A stretch of 64,000 nt of DNA from Paramecium pentaurelia (Eukaryota > Ciliophora > Oligohymenophorea > Peniculida > Parameciidae). The position numbers and the translations under genes were made by a program. This document shows positions 1 through 13,444 of the stretch, in pieces (positions within the stretch are counted from its first letter, which is position 1; every line of letters begins with the position of its first letter). The stretch covers positions 129,187 through 193,186 of the forward strand of contig CAJJDO010000039.1 in assembly GCA_905183005.1 (NCBI GenBank), in the 5' to 3' direction. A model generated the notes under the pieces. That model was given only the letters and a program-made list of their open reading frames with translations. It was not told the origin of the DNA and searched no databases.

Positions 1-111
1 TTATTCTATTTAATTTTTTATTCAATGAATTTTAAGAAATCTTGAATGAGATTTAGAAATCATCTATTAAATATAAGAATAAGAAATATAACATAATATA
101 ATATAATTATA

Positions 112-3100
112 TCATTGTTCATATTTTCTACGAAAGTTTTCCAAATGTTTTGGAATATTCTTCTAAAATAGTATTGGAAGTGGAATGCATTTTATTATAG
201 CTTTAGATTGTACATATCTCTGATATTAAATATTGATAAACATAATTGAAAAAATTGAAATTAAAATGAGTAAAAGAGTTCCAATTGAAATGATTAATAG
301 TTGATTATTTTATGTAAGAGAATTGATTGTTTATTGTGATATATTTAAGAAATATTAACTAAACTCTTATATTTAGAATTGGATAATATCTAATCCCCAA
401 TGCATATAAATTAGATAATCACTATCATTAAAAATATGTTCTAAATTCATAATTATTTCTACATCACTTAAATCTTATTAGACTACTTAAAATGCATCTT
501 ATATAAATGATAATATTTTGGTATGTAAATTTAAAACACCTGTATAAAATAGAGGCATCAATTCATTTTTAAATAATCTATCAAATAAAAGTTCTGTTTG
601 CATATTACAACCTGTAAAAATACAAACATCATTTTTCAATATTTAATCTTATTGATTACTATCTAATTGAGAATTAGCTTAATCATTATGAAATATTAAA
701 TCAACAAAGTTAATTGCCTTGAGTCTTTTTAAATCTAATATTAAAGTTTCAATATTTATAGTTAATAATTATAAGATTTGAGTATCAGTTTAAATGTTTT
801 TGCTAGTAAATTAATAATTTTCATTCACTTAATTAAGTCTTGAGTAAGTTTCATAATATAACTTTATAAAGTATAAATCAAATCTATTCACAGAAGCAAT
901 AAAATTTAATCTGGATTCTTATGCTAAAATAGCTTAATTACTGATTGGAGTTATCGAATTTTTAATATGAATATAGTATAAATGAAATGATAATATGTAT
1001 GTAATTAGACCTATTGATATTAATATAAGCATAATTATAGAATAAAAACTTAAATTATTTTAATTATTTTTAATTGATCTTTAATTATTACTTTTCTTTC
1101 TAATCAATATGATAGTTGTTTTAGATTAAGATTTTTTCACATTTTCTAATGTATGACGAGGTTATGCCATAATTACTTTAAAATCCTATTGTCTTAAAAA
1201 GATTTTATCATAATTAACCATACTTATCAAAGATTCACATAAATGAATTATATGTTAACAATCCTCTTTATCACACATTTTAAATAGTTTGATATATATT
1301 TTGATTGATTTTACAACTCTATAGTAATGAATAATAATTGAAATCAATACTAAAATTAAGATAATATACATTCCTAAAAAGTAAAAGATTATAATAGTAT
1401 CAAAATAATCATTGATTTATAGATTATAAGATTGACAGTCTTATAGAGTAAAATTTGCACTTTCAATTACATCAAAGAAATTGTAATATACTTGAGATCT
1501 TGCCAATTATGTAATGTATGAATCATCATTTCCAGATAAATAATTTTAAGGAGATGAGGAAAATGATTGATATTAAAGATAGAAAGTTTAATGCATTATT
1601 TGATAATAGGTTGAATAATCTTAGACTTCTTATTAAATTTTAGATTTTAAGTCAAAATTTACAAAATATATAGTCAAAAGTTTAATTTAACTCTTTTAAG
1701 CTCTTTTTGTATAATTTTCATACATTTTATTTAATCTAATATTCCCTTTTGAAATATGTTACCAAGCTACATAAATCTTATCATATCTACTAAAATTTAT
1801 TTGATTAAGATTTAAATAAATTAATGAATTATTCTAAATAGAATAAAAATCTCTATAGTATATCACATGTCTAGATCCAGCCATTGCTTAACTATAAGCA
1901 TCCAAGAAGTTTAAATCATAAGTTATCTATTCAATACAGTCTGATTAAATAGATCTCTTATGTTTAAAAAGACTAGAAAGTACTATTATTATAGTAGCAA
2001 AAACTAAAATTTGTATTAAGAATTATGCAATTAAATCTTTTATTGATTTTGGTAATAGAGTATCATTGATATAGATAATAATCTTTTCTAATTGATCTAT
2101 TATCTCATTAGAACTTCTTCTTGTTCCTGTATTTGTTAATTCTGCCATTAATTCTATCTAATCATTATTATCATCATTAGATAATATTATATTACTTTAA
2201 TTAGGTCTAATTTATTCTACTTGAATTTATTAATATCTTAATAAATCAGAAAGTGCTGGACTTCGAGCAATAACTTAAGATGGAGTTGCATTTAATTTTG
2301 GATCTTCTAAAAAGTCAAGTTCTATTATAAAATATAAGAATTCATTTATTGCATCATTCTCAACATAATCTAAGACTTTTTGTGTAACACTATATTCAAT
2401 AGGATATTATTTTTAAGAGAAAGTAGGAATATTAGCCAAACTAAAATTAGCATCTTTTAAAATATTCATCATATGTTTATTAGTATTTTTTTTAGTTAAC
2501 AATGTTGAACTTGTCTTAACATTTTGAATTTTAGTAGATGGACATTGAAATACTCCTATTTCTCTTTAACATATTATATCATGTTTCAATATTTTCTTTT
2601 CATTTCTTAAAGCCAATAATTTATAATATTCTTCTAAAATTAAAGATAATTAAGGAATTAATGTTTATATAGAATATTCATCATATATTTCTTGAGGCAT
2701 TATCAATTCTAAATCTTTTTCATTTTTATAAAAATATTTGTAATTGATTCTTTCATAAACATTTCTAGTTAATCCAAATACAAGGAAATTTTAATCAACT
2801 AATATATATCCTCTTTTATTATAATCTATTTCCCTTTTTTCATATTTCATCCTTTTTAATATATGGCCTATCATTAAAAACTAGTATTATTCATTTTAAT
2901 AAGGAAATAGAGTAGTTAGACAAATACTAACCTTTTCAATCAAATTATCAGAATTTATTATAAACTAATCTGAATTTTAGTATAATCTACTTGATTTCCC
3001 TTTTTATAAAAAAGACTCAATCAATCCATTGTGAATTTTTCCTATTTTATTTGGCAATAATTACTCTATCTTAGTCAATGTTGCTCCATTATTGTTCTCA

Positions 3101-5135
3101 TATCCAAAGAAATTGTAAAATTAATCATTTATTTATTAAGATATTTAACCAAATGTTTAAGTAGATATATTTGAAATCACTGACAATGCTTATCCTTATA
3201 TAAATTATAAAGAATTAAAGTTTAATTACTTTTGATTAATTAAATCTTTTTCATAACTTTATATATGTCTAGCTATTTTCATTGATAAATTTATATCTTC
3301 CATACAAACTAAACTACTAACTAATTTTATTCTAAGAGTTAATATAGTATCTATTTTTGGAGATTCTTTTGAGTTCTCAAACTTTTTTATTATTTTTTTC
3401 AAAATTAATGTTCTTTTCATTATATCATTAGAACAACTTAAAATCTTTTCTAATTAAATTTGATTTCTCAGTTTTTCAATCCATAATTATTTTTATGTTA
3501 CTAATAATCCATTAAGATTACTAACTAAACTTTATTCATATCTATAAAACAAATTAAATTCTTATAAAGTTAAATATTCTGATTGTGATATCTATGATCC
3601 TGCTTTGTTGATATTCTCCATTTCAACTTTATTTTAGTATTATATATGTTTAGCCAAATTTAAGAAAAAAAAGGGTTTTTTATCTGAATTTATTTTTTTA
3701 AAAGTTTAAATTACATCTTAAATTATCTTATATGATAACACTTAATTTTCTCTGTATTTTTAGAGGAAAGTAACAAATTTAATAGTTAATTATTCAAATT
3801 ATTTAAATAGTTCTGTATTTTATAGAATAGATTTAATCATCTATTAAAATTCATACTGAACCCATAAATATATTTAATTTGTACTTAATTAATTATGATT
3901 GTGTATAAATTTATTGATCTTTTATTTGCAAGGACATATTAAATCACAACAATTTTAACAATGAATCTCTAAATATTTCAATACCAAAAAATAATCATGT
4001 TACTATTTTATATCTTAATGACATAACTAGCATATTACTTCTAAAGGATGTTCACTAATAGTTTTACATCTAGATCTTACAAATTATTAACATTAATTAT
4101 CAATGTAATTATCATAAAATGCTTAATTAATTCCAAAAATCAACTATAATTAAGTTTAATTCTTACAGGTACAACTATGCAAAATGTTAAAAATATATGA
4201 CCATCATCTAAATCAGAAAATATCCAAATTGCAACCAAAATTTCAAAAAATGTAGCACTTAGCAAACACTAACTAAAATGTATAGTTTCACTAGAAAAAC
4301 CAAAAGGAAAATTGCTAAATGTATCTAGTGAAATTATAAACATTATCATTATAAAAATTACATGTATTATAATATTGTAATTATCATACATTTCTTTCCA
4401 AAATGAAGCCATTTATAATATCATATGTAATAAAATGGTTAAAAAGTTTAAATAACTAAATTTTCTCATTAGATCTCCTTATATAAATTCATAATTTCTA
4501 AAACAATATAATGAAAGGAATCCTGAAATAATTACCAAAGCTTATCCTAAAAAACTTATTACTAAAAAATGAGGAGATATTTCAGCAAAACAATTTCGAG
4601 GATTCAAACCTGCATGTTATTCCAAATAGGCTAAACGTCCACAAGTTAATACACCAATCATAGTTTCATGAAAAGGTGTTAAAAAATACCATTAAAAGTT
4701 CTAAAAGTAAAACTTTACAAATCTATTGATTAAATTTGATGGAGGCAAAGGCTAATTAATAAGTACTTATTATACTTTAAAAAGAATTTGAAATATTATA
4801 ATTCCATAGATTGAACACATTGTACCAAATATACAATAATAAACTAATGTTGTAAAAGGATCATAATGGATAACAATCATCATAAATGGTATTGATGAGT
4901 ATTAACCAATTTATGCTAAATAATCATTTTCATAAAACACTTGAGTTTTACTTTCAAATTAACTATATAGATATCCAAGTAATTAAATAAAATAAAATAC
5001 TATCATGGCCAGATTTCCATAATCTACTTTCTATTTTCTTCTCTCTGTATTAGATCCTATTGTTAAAAAGAAGTAAACTAGTTTAGAAAAATATTTCATC
5101 AACACCTAAATTAATAATTATTGAATTATAAACAT
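112..5135 (-). CDS. Large multi-membrane protein, TmcB-like family with PAS-like region
   Basis: Read in the ciliate code, this is one gene of about 1,650 residues ending at TGA (112-114). The N-terminus has several hydrophobic segments and a motif reading FLTIGSN near residue 25. A Cys/His-rich stretch (SRCKTISEHP then CQLCHQD, CQNCCDLICPC) follows, with helical repeats after it. A PAS-like section ends in IMPQEIYDEY. An extracellular-looking loop lies between two more membrane segments, and the last of these is close to the C-terminus. This order matches large ciliate proteins annotated as Tiny-macrocysts-B-like; that name is recalled family knowledge. A 23-nt intron lies at 4144-4166. The first in-frame ATG is at 5135, with another at 5099. 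Function is unknown, probably sensory or a membrane scaffold. Confidence 0.6.
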
Positions 5136-5449
5136 ATCAAATCCCTAAATACAATTTAGATACAATTGACCTTTAAAAAAACCATAAAATCAAAATAATA
5201 TTTAATCTATTGTTAATGACTATAAAATTTTGAGCTATTTACTCTTATAATTTATTGATACAAATAATAAAAGATCAATATGAAATATTTATTATTTTCT
5301 ACAATATTAGAATTATTAATTACTAATCAAAGGTTAATATACTTTATAAAAAAATAATAATATAAATTAACTTTAAATTATCTTAGATTATATTCAAATA
5401 GAAAAAAAATAAACTCTATGTTCATTACGAAATCTAAATCGTATTTTTG

Positions 5450-7069
5450 TCATTCTTCATCATGAAATTTCATTAATTAAGGATTTTCTGATTAAGAATC
5501 AATCAATTCTTCAAAATATTAATCATCTTTGCTTTTTATTTCAAGACTGGCTGATGTCACTGTATGACTTCTCTAAATTGATTAAATTCTTGGTGTATCC
5601 AAATCTTCCAATAGCTCTTGTTATTATTACATCTATTCAAGCATTTCATAATACTCAAAGAAAAAATGAGTCATTTCTTGAAATCTTCTCTCTCCCATCG
5701 TAATTATATCTTCAGTATCAATTGTCCTGTAGTTTCTGATGTATATACAATTAATGTTTACCTTCTCATATTCTCGCTTTTTTGTAAAATACCATTAATA
5801 AAAGAGACTCTTTATCTAATAGCTGGATTTCTTTATATATTTTTTTATCTGTTTTTTTGAAAGTATGATTGAAGCTTAAATAAATTTAATATAGCCTTTT
5901 AAGCTAATTACTTTATTGAGATTTTTAAATTAGCTTTGTCTAACAATGTTATAGAACGCATTTCTGAAGTGAAAGGTTATAAATCAGAATACAGAATAGC
6001 TGTAAACAAAGATGTTAGTGCTACCCCATAGAATAAACCTAAAGTCATTGAAAACCTTCCAAGATCAGTTAAAGGGTATATATCACCATAACCGACTGTA
6101 AATATTGTTATCATACAAACCCAAAGAGAATTCTTAAAATTATAAGACATCACTTCTTATTCTGTTCTTAATAAAGATCTTTCTGAAATCTCTAATTAAT
6201 AAGAGAAAATAAATAATCCTATACAAAAGAGTCCACAAATAGTCTTATAGGGATGTTCTCTTATTGCTACTTTAAATATAAAATGGGGACCAAAATCTAC
6301 TGAATAAATACGACTTAAATTGTGAGAAATATATACCATAATCTATTGACTCTATTAGAATAGAAGTCTGAGAATTTAAATGCTATGTTTAGAATCAATA
6401 AGGATCTAAAAAGCATTATGAAAGTGAGAATCTCATTAATGTAATAAAATCGAATTTGGTCTGAATATCTTTATGTATAGAATATTTTGAATTCCATTGT
6501 ATAAGGTGTAGGACAAGGTAATAGAATAATAGTCTCTAAAAACAATAGGAAAATCAAATTAGTTTAAAATATATTGCTGGCTTTAGGAATAGAAAGAGAA
6601 CGTTTTTTAAATTCAAGTTCTGCTAAATAAGCAATAAATGTCATAATAACTAAATATATTAATAATATACTTGTAACTATAGATAAGATCATTATTAAAT
6701 AGAGTAATATTTTTATTTCGTTATCGTAAGTGTCCGTTAATTGATGCAAAAAAGAAACTTCATACTATAATTATTTAATATAATTTACACCTCTAAAACA
6801 ACTAAAACTAGAGTAGCACAAATTATCCAAAATCTACCTTATTCTAAAACACGATATCTTTCAAAATACACTCTTGTTACTCGACTATCTTCAAAGGCTT
6901 TATGCTTAGAGCTTTATATAATTGTCGATTTTCTTTTTGATCTTTTTCGTTCGATTTGATTTAAAATGATAACAGATAGTCTTTTTTAATATTATACTGC
7001 TTCATCTTCATTGGCCCTAGAAACTGGATTTCCAGACAACTCAATAGAGCCTTCATTTTATAAATTCAT
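5450..7069 (-). CDS. Potassium channel, SK-like six-TM subunit
   Basis: About 514 residues in four exons; introns of 26, 23 and 26 nt close the frame exactly. It has S1-S6 hydrophobic segments and a canonical selectivity filter, FTVGYGDIYPLTDLGR, before S6. After S6 comes a helix starting LLDKANLKISIKQLAQKA, placed where small-conductance Ca2+-activated channels bind calmodulin. SK-type gating is therefore inferred from position, not shown. The N-terminus carries FEDSRVTR, shared with the two downstream paralogues. The C-terminal tail is Gln/Glu-rich and ends near LMKFHDEE. It is the most upstream of three tandem same-strand channel genes. The intron at the VLE/YEV junction starts GTGTAA rather than the usual GTA. 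Confidence 0.85.
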
Positions 7070-7876
7070 AATATAATTTTAACTATCAATTATTAATCAA
7101 TCATAAAAGTTCATTAGCCAAAAATCTATAATTGATTTTTTTTTTAATTTTCAAAGAAATCGTTATCCATGATCAGTTTTTATTCTGTTTTCATTTAAAT
7201 TACTAATTGAAAGGAGAACTAAATAAAACTGATTCTCAGTACTTCAATTAAAATTTAAAGTATTTGATGCTCTGTTTTTAATATAATCTATTTAGAATAA
7301 TATTATGCTACCTAAATATTTTTATTACATGAAATATTAAATCTTAAAAATATCATTTAGAATAAAAAATTTCTTCTACTCTATTTATATATACTTAATA
7401 TTTTAATATAAATTTTAATAATAAATTAGGTTCTCAATATTTAAAAATGTAAAGAACAGTTTTTCAATTTAAAAAATAATGTCATTTAGACATTGTTAAA
7501 TATACAACCGTTTTTTCAATTCATTTCTTTCTTATTTTAATTCATTTATAATAATAATAATATTTATGAGTTAGCTTTTATTATATTCTTTGTAATTTTA
7601 GTATTATTATTAGCATTCATTTTACTATATTATATTGTAAATATTTGAAGAGAATTATTATAATTCTTTTATTTTTTTTTGATTGAACTTCTTATTTATT
7701 AATGAGAGTTATATTTCCTATACTTAAAAGGATTTGTAATTTGAAAATGAATTTACAATTAATTAAATATTAATATTAATAGAAATATATATTATTTTTG
7801 TTGAGTTGTTAATAAATATTTGAATATATTAAAAATTGTAATTTAATATAATAAAAATAAATTCATAGATATTCCT
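7070..7876. other. Intergenic, AT-rich
   Basis: About 800 bp between two tandem channel genes. I see no convincing gene. Long T and A runs dominate. A short minus-strand phrase reading roughly DNDFFEN near 7170 recalls the DDDFFDNL tail of the third channel paralogue and could be a remnant, but it is too short to call. Confidence 0.5.
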
Positions 7877-9319
7877 TCAATCATACCAATTATGATAATG
7901 ATAATTTTATAAGGAAATAAGTTCTTCAAGCATTTCTTATATTTATTTATTTTGGTATTTACACATTTTCATAATGTCTTAATATTCTTCTAAAATATCA
8001 TTAGATTCTCTTGATCTTCTTTTAAATAAGTTTACTATATTTTCAGAGATTATACTTTTATATTGTCTCTTCAACATCTAAAATTCTTTCAATTCTGTTT
8101 GTATAATTTTAACTCTATTGTATGTAAAAGGGTTTTTATCAAATTTCATTATATAATAAAATTGTTCTCCAATATTGCTTGTGACTTGATACATACTTTC
8201 TTTCATTATTAATTTATCTAGTAAAACACATGCTTAATATTCTCCATATTCTTATTCAAATGCTTGAATAATTGCACTTATAATGATTGAAGCCATTACA
8301 AAACCAGCATATGCAGCATATGATAATATAATTCTCCCTAAATTAGTTACAGGAACATAATCTTCATAAGCATATGCCAATAGGGATAAAATCACTTCTA
8401 AGAAACAATGTTTACTATAGTAATAATTATAAATTATGTACAATAATTAAATAGTCTATAAATTTTCTCTTTGAAGTGCTTTTTCAGCAATCCACATTGC
8501 TATTGTACAATACCAAAATGTAATACTAAAGATAGATAATATTAATATGATTGGTTAAGAATGAATCATATACTTGAATAAAAATTTAGGATTCATCATA
8601 ATCCCATAATTTAATGATAATCTCTATGTTTGGCTATTATAAAATTTGCATAATCTCAAAAATATGAATAATATTTGGAATGATCTTAAAGTACTTATCA
8701 TTATAATAATTTCATTTACAGTATAATAATATTCGTTGTTTTTTATAGTAAATGTTAAATGTATGTCTATTTAAATATATATATTATTATTATTACCTCT
8801 AGTAAAGACAGTAGGGAATATTAATAGGAATATAGTTTCTATTAAAAATGGTTTCATTTGATCTGAATGATAAAATGATTGATCTTTTGGAATTAGTAAA
8901 GTAGATTTCCAATAATTCATTAGAGTTAGATAACTTAAAAAAGTGAATAGAATGAGTATCAAATTTAGACTAAATGTAAGCCATAAGATCAAGTCTGATC
9001 CTTATTTTTCAATGAATATTTCATCATCAATCTATTTTGAAAAAAGGATTAATACTTCTAAAAACCATAATGCAGTTATTACAAGGATTAATTATAATCG
9101 AAAATTTTCAATCAATTTGTGTCCTTCCATAATCAATTTAGTTACTCGACTATCTTCAAAACAGATAATTTCTTTTTGTTAAACTTTTTGATAATTATTT
9201 TCCTTAGGTTGTATTTCATCTTGACCTGCAGAGAAGGATCTTTCATAGCCAAGATTCCCAATTCCAGTTTTGAATTGCTTTGTGTAAGTGACTTAATTAA
9301 TTGAATCGTTTTAATTCAT
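7877..9319 (-). CDS. Potassium channel paralogue with degenerate pore
   Basis: An intronless reading frame of 480 residues starts MNQNDSINQ and ends NWYD before TGA. It shares the FEDSRVTK motif, the membrane layout and the VTNLGR segment after the pore with its neighbours at 5450-7069 and 9363-10898. Where they have FTVGYGD this protein has LAYAYED, so both filter glycines and the threonine are lost. The frame is otherwise intact: no internal TGA, and codon use like its neighbours. It is therefore not an obvious pseudogene. Likely a non-conducting or altered-selectivity subunit that may assemble with the paralogues; that role is inference. Its start lies only 43 bp beyond the stop of the next paralogue. 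Confidence 0.8.
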
Positions 9320-9362
9320 TTATCATTAGCATTAATTATATCCGTAAATTATATATCAATAG

Positions 9363-10898
9363 TCAGTCTTCTTCGAAACGCATTAAGTGAGAACAATTTA
9401 TAGTTTCATTTAAATTGTCAAAGAAATCATCATCTTTACTACTCTCCTTTACTTTAACTGATTACTTTATTGAAAAATCAAAAGGTTTTTCTATTGTTGA
9501 AGCAATTAGTTTTTATTATTTTTAGATTTTCTCTAAAAATTCTTAAACATCCTCAAATTATCCATTAATATCCTTAAATTTTCTTTTAACCATAGCCATA
9601 AATTCTTCACCATCAATATCTCTATATTACCTTTTTAATGTACTAACTTCTTATAAAAGATTATTCATAGTCCCTATCTAATCTTTCAAAAAAGTTGCCT
9701 CTTCTAAAGATTTAATTTGATTAGTATGTTTTTTAGATAAATCATTAAGTTTTATTAAAATATTTCCACTAACATTTTAAATAATTTTTCTGATATTAGC
9801 TTTTTCCAATAATGCCCATGCCAAATATTCACCATTCATAGGAGTAAGTAAATTATATAGAGTAGCTGTAAAAAGTGATGTAACAACAACTCCATAAACT
9901 ACACCACAAGCCATAGCCACTCTACCTAAATCAGTATAAGGAAAAAAATCACCATATCCAACTGTAAAAATGGTTATTAGATTTATCCAAAATCTATTAC
10001 CAATATAAGAAGGATCTAAAGAGTCTTCTAATCTAAAAAGAGCACGTTCAGCTACTTCTAATGAATATCCAAAAACAAACATTCCACCTGCAAATAAAAT
10101 TGATTATGTTTCAAATGGTCTATCTCTTATACATAATTTCAACATCAAATGTGTATTGAAATCAGCTGAATATAATCTACAAATTCTTCCTATTCTTGAA
10201 GATGAATACTTCTAAAATTTAAAAATAATGTTAAGCAATAAGAACCCTTTAAACATTGAAAGAAAGGTTAATATTTCATTAATGAAATAAAATCTAATTG
10301 TGTCAGTATATCTTTATTGAAATTCTACCTTTTAATAACGTGTATATGGAGTTGGTATAAGAATTAATAAAATTATTTCCCAAGCAATACCCCAAATCAA
10401 TGATGTTTCAGATAAGTTTGCTTATGGAGTAATCATTTATGCTTCTTTTTGATATGCCATTAAAACCTGATAACTAATAAAAGTTAAAATAACTAAATGT
10501 TATATAAATAATATACTGCTGAGAATGGTTAAGAACATAATTAAATAAAGAAATAATTTCATTTCTTCATCTAATGTTCTTGTTAAATAAGTACTATATG
10601 AATATTCATATTCTAAGACAATTAAAGTTATCGTAGCAGTTATTGTAAAGAATCTAGCTAATTCAACAGTCTTATATTTCTCAAATAACAGCATAGTTAT
10701 TCTACTGTCTTCAAATGAAGATTTATTTTTTTCCCCATCATTTAATATATTTGATTCCGCTTTCTATGATTTAGCCGAACTTCTACTCTCTTTTCTAGAT
10801 CTGACAGAGTTTTCAATTTTCACAATTTTTATTTCCTCTTCAGGCACCATAGAAACTTTGTTGCCTTACACACTTCTCTCTGTGAATATTTAATTCAT
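9363..10898 (-). CDS. Potassium channel, SK-like six-TM subunit
   Basis: An intronless frame of 511 residues starts MNQIFTERS. The N-terminal tail is charged and Ser-rich and contains FEDSRITM. S1-S6 follow. The filter FTVGYGDFFPYTDLGR is canonical. After S6, LLEKANIRKII begins a helical region in the place of the SK calmodulin-binding domain. The tail ends in CSHLMRFEED. It is the first gene (5'-most on the minus strand) of a three-gene tandem array that looks like local duplication. The VLEYEYSYS segment is uninterrupted here but carries an intron in the 5450-7069 paralogue, so an intron was gained or lost after duplication. Confidence 0.88.
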
Positions 10899-11422
10899 TG
10901 TTTTAATGAAACTAAAATAAATAAATTTTCTAATTACAGCAAATCTGCATTCTCCATCAAATTATGTTTCTTAATCTTCAATTTTAATATAATGGAATCA
11001 TCCTAGTAATTAATACAAGGTACTCCTAAATTAATAACAATTTTAGATATACAAAATCAATCAAATGTAAAATATTCTTAATTTATAAGATGGACTAGAA
11101 TCTACTCATTACTCATAATCATAATCATTTTCTTAGAATCATAGAATAAAACCTTGTAATATAAATAAGATATATATTCTTGCAGAATAAGGTATATAAA
11201 ATAAGTAGATTTATGTAAAATAAAAAAAAACTTTCTTTTTTTTCAGATGAAATAAATTATTGGATATCAAATTTATTAAAGATTGATAGACATTATAAAA
11301 AAATCAAATCTTGATTACTCAAATAAACAATAAAAAATTGATACAATATTAATGATATTAAAAAATAATAAGTCAAATATTTGAATAAAAATGAGAAGAA
11401 ATTAGTTAAACTACATTAATTA
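10899..11422. other. Intergenic, AT-rich
   Basis: This lies between the 5' end of a channel gene on the minus strand and a weak plus-strand gene starting at 11423, so it probably holds divergent promoters. I recognise no motif. Confidence 0.5.
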
Positions 11423-11902
11423 ATGAAATTCGAAGAATATTATATGCAAAAGAAAAAAACAAGACTTATTTTATTAGCACAATAAGGTGAAATAGATTAG
11501 ATAAAAAAAGAGATTTATATAAATAACAATAATATTATTAGTCATAATAGAGATCAAAAATTCATTTTAATAAAAAAAATAAGATAATATATCTCGGTTA
11601 AAAAAACATAATTAAAAGCTAAGCTTAAAAAACAATTTTTTTAATAAAAAGCTATGTTTAAATAGTAATCCAATTAATCTATGAAAAAAATTTGATAAAT
11701 AAGAATTGGTATCTATTATTTCAATAAGAAAAAGAGCAATCAAATTTCAAATAATAAATTTGCTGAAAAGTTTTAAAACTTAGTATATTAAGATGTTAAA
11801 ATAGAAGATTTAAACAAAGTATAACAAAATAATTCAAAGAAAACAAAACATTAATAATAAATAATAGAAAGTAAAAACATTTATCAAAATACAATAAATT
11901 GA
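11423..11902 (+). CDS. Hypothetical Lys/Gln-rich small protein
   Basis: The frame starts MKFEEYYMQKKKTRL and ends KNIYQNTIN before TGA. It is very rich in Lys, Gln and Asn with no recognisable domain. One in-frame TGA occurs about 90 codons in. A candidate 39-nt GT..AG intron around it keeps the frame and would leave about 146 residues. That is longer than most introns here and ends AAG instead of TAG. The downstream part (FAEKFQNLV, then QDVKIEDLNKV) reads more like protein than random AT-rich DNA. It could be a real small gene, or a decayed one if the TGA is not intronic. Confidence 0.35.
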
Positions 11903-11943
11903 TTATAATTTTAATATCCTAGATTGATATTTTATTTTATTTT

Positions 11944-13444
11944 TCAAATAATTAATAAAAATGGTCTTATTTTTTGCAGAGCTACTTTCTCATCAACTAA
12001 AACAACTTCTTTATGTTATCCATTATGAGTAATTTCAGCTTTAGACTTATTATTTTTAAATACCTCTTAAATCATAAAAATAAAATGGTTCCCCTATTTA
12101 ATATCTATATTTTCCTGGAACAGGCATTGTCTTAAATTTCAAATTCATTACTGCACCTGTTTCTACATCAGCCATTTTGAAATATCCAGTTGTCATTGAT
12201 GTATCTGTATTGAAAAATTGCCAAAACTAAAAAAATTAATTCTTTTATTACCTTATTCTTAAATTCTGGGAATTTTTCAGGACATGGATATCCACGATCA
12301 TATTCACAATCGTAATCTAAAACATGAAGAGTTTCATCCTTAAATAGAGCATTTATTTCATTATTTTTGTATAACATATCTCTAAGGTATGTTTCTTTGA
12401 AATCAGGATCACCACATTTGTCTCTTGCTCTCACATATAACATTGCCAATGGTAATACTGTTAAAACCTAATTGATATCCATGATTTCATACTTTAAATC
12501 CAAATGCTAATGGATAAAATTGATAAAAGAATAGACTAAATGCAGGCAAGAAATAAACATTAAATTTATCAAATAATCTATGTCTTCTTTCTATTAAACA
12601 TGAGAAATTTGGCACCTAGATTATTAATATAATGTATACATGTCTATGTAATAAATCTTAGATCCAAGCCCATCCAAGTGGAACTGATTCCCAATTATCT
12701 TTTGGAGTTTTTACATAGGTATGCTCTTAATTAATATCTCTTGGATATGTGTAATAAGCATTCTTAAATTTGTATTGCCATCTTTTGTTATATGGATTAG
12801 ATGATTGCCATACAATTTTGTTGTATTAGGAACGATGTACCAATTACTGCACTACTTTGCTCTTAATAATTTACATTATTAATATCTTTTAATTAGTAAT
12901 ATATGCTAATATAATCATTGTTTTCTAAACTTTTTCTCCCAAACATCCAACTCCTCAATCATTCTTCGATTTTCTGTTTATTGTTCTTCATACTAAAATC
13001 TATTAATATATTTACTTCTTTGTTAATCCCTATTTTTCTTATTGTAGATGTAAAATCTTTATGTTTTTTTATTGGAGGCATATAAGTTAATTTATCAGGT
13101 CCTCCTTAACTTTTATGTGTAAATAATATTTCAGGATTTGTGACATTTTTTGGGAACCCAACTCTTAATTGAGGTTTGTATTGCATAACAGGTGTAGGGT
13201 CAAAAGAAAAATGCCTTCTACCTTTTGTTTCAATAGTTCCTAAATCAAAGTCTCTTCCTATGCTGTCGATAGGTTTTAAGTGAATTCTACCTCCTTAAAA
13301 TTTCTACGGTTTTGAACCTTCAGGTTAAACTGAAATCATTATATAATTTAATAAAATTATTGCATATTTCATCTTTTGAAATTGCTCTTCTGGATTTTAA
13401 TACTCAACAAAATAATTTATTCTAGAAAGTAGATATTTATTCAT
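11944..13444 (-). CDS. Conserved-looking unknown protein, possibly mitochondrial
   Basis: About 450 residues after removing five or six introns of 20-28 nt. The N-terminal part is basic with RGRHF-like and PQLRVGFPKN motifs. The middle has many aromatic residues (WQSSNPYNKRWQYKF). One hydrophobic stretch (YFLPAFSLFFYQFYPLAFGF) follows. Then come a Cys-containing region (ARDKCGDPDF and DYDCEYDRGYPCPEKF) and a compact C-terminal domain ending KIRPFLLII. The composition recalls accessory subunits of ciliate respiratory complexes, but I cannot name a family. Two introns begin GTT, not GTA, and the frame near the last one depends on accepting it. The first exon may extend upstream of 13444. Confidence 0.55.

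Noticed and set aside
5618..5860. 80-codon plus-strand ORF
   Set aside because: Antisense shadow of the potassium-channel gene tail on the minus strand.
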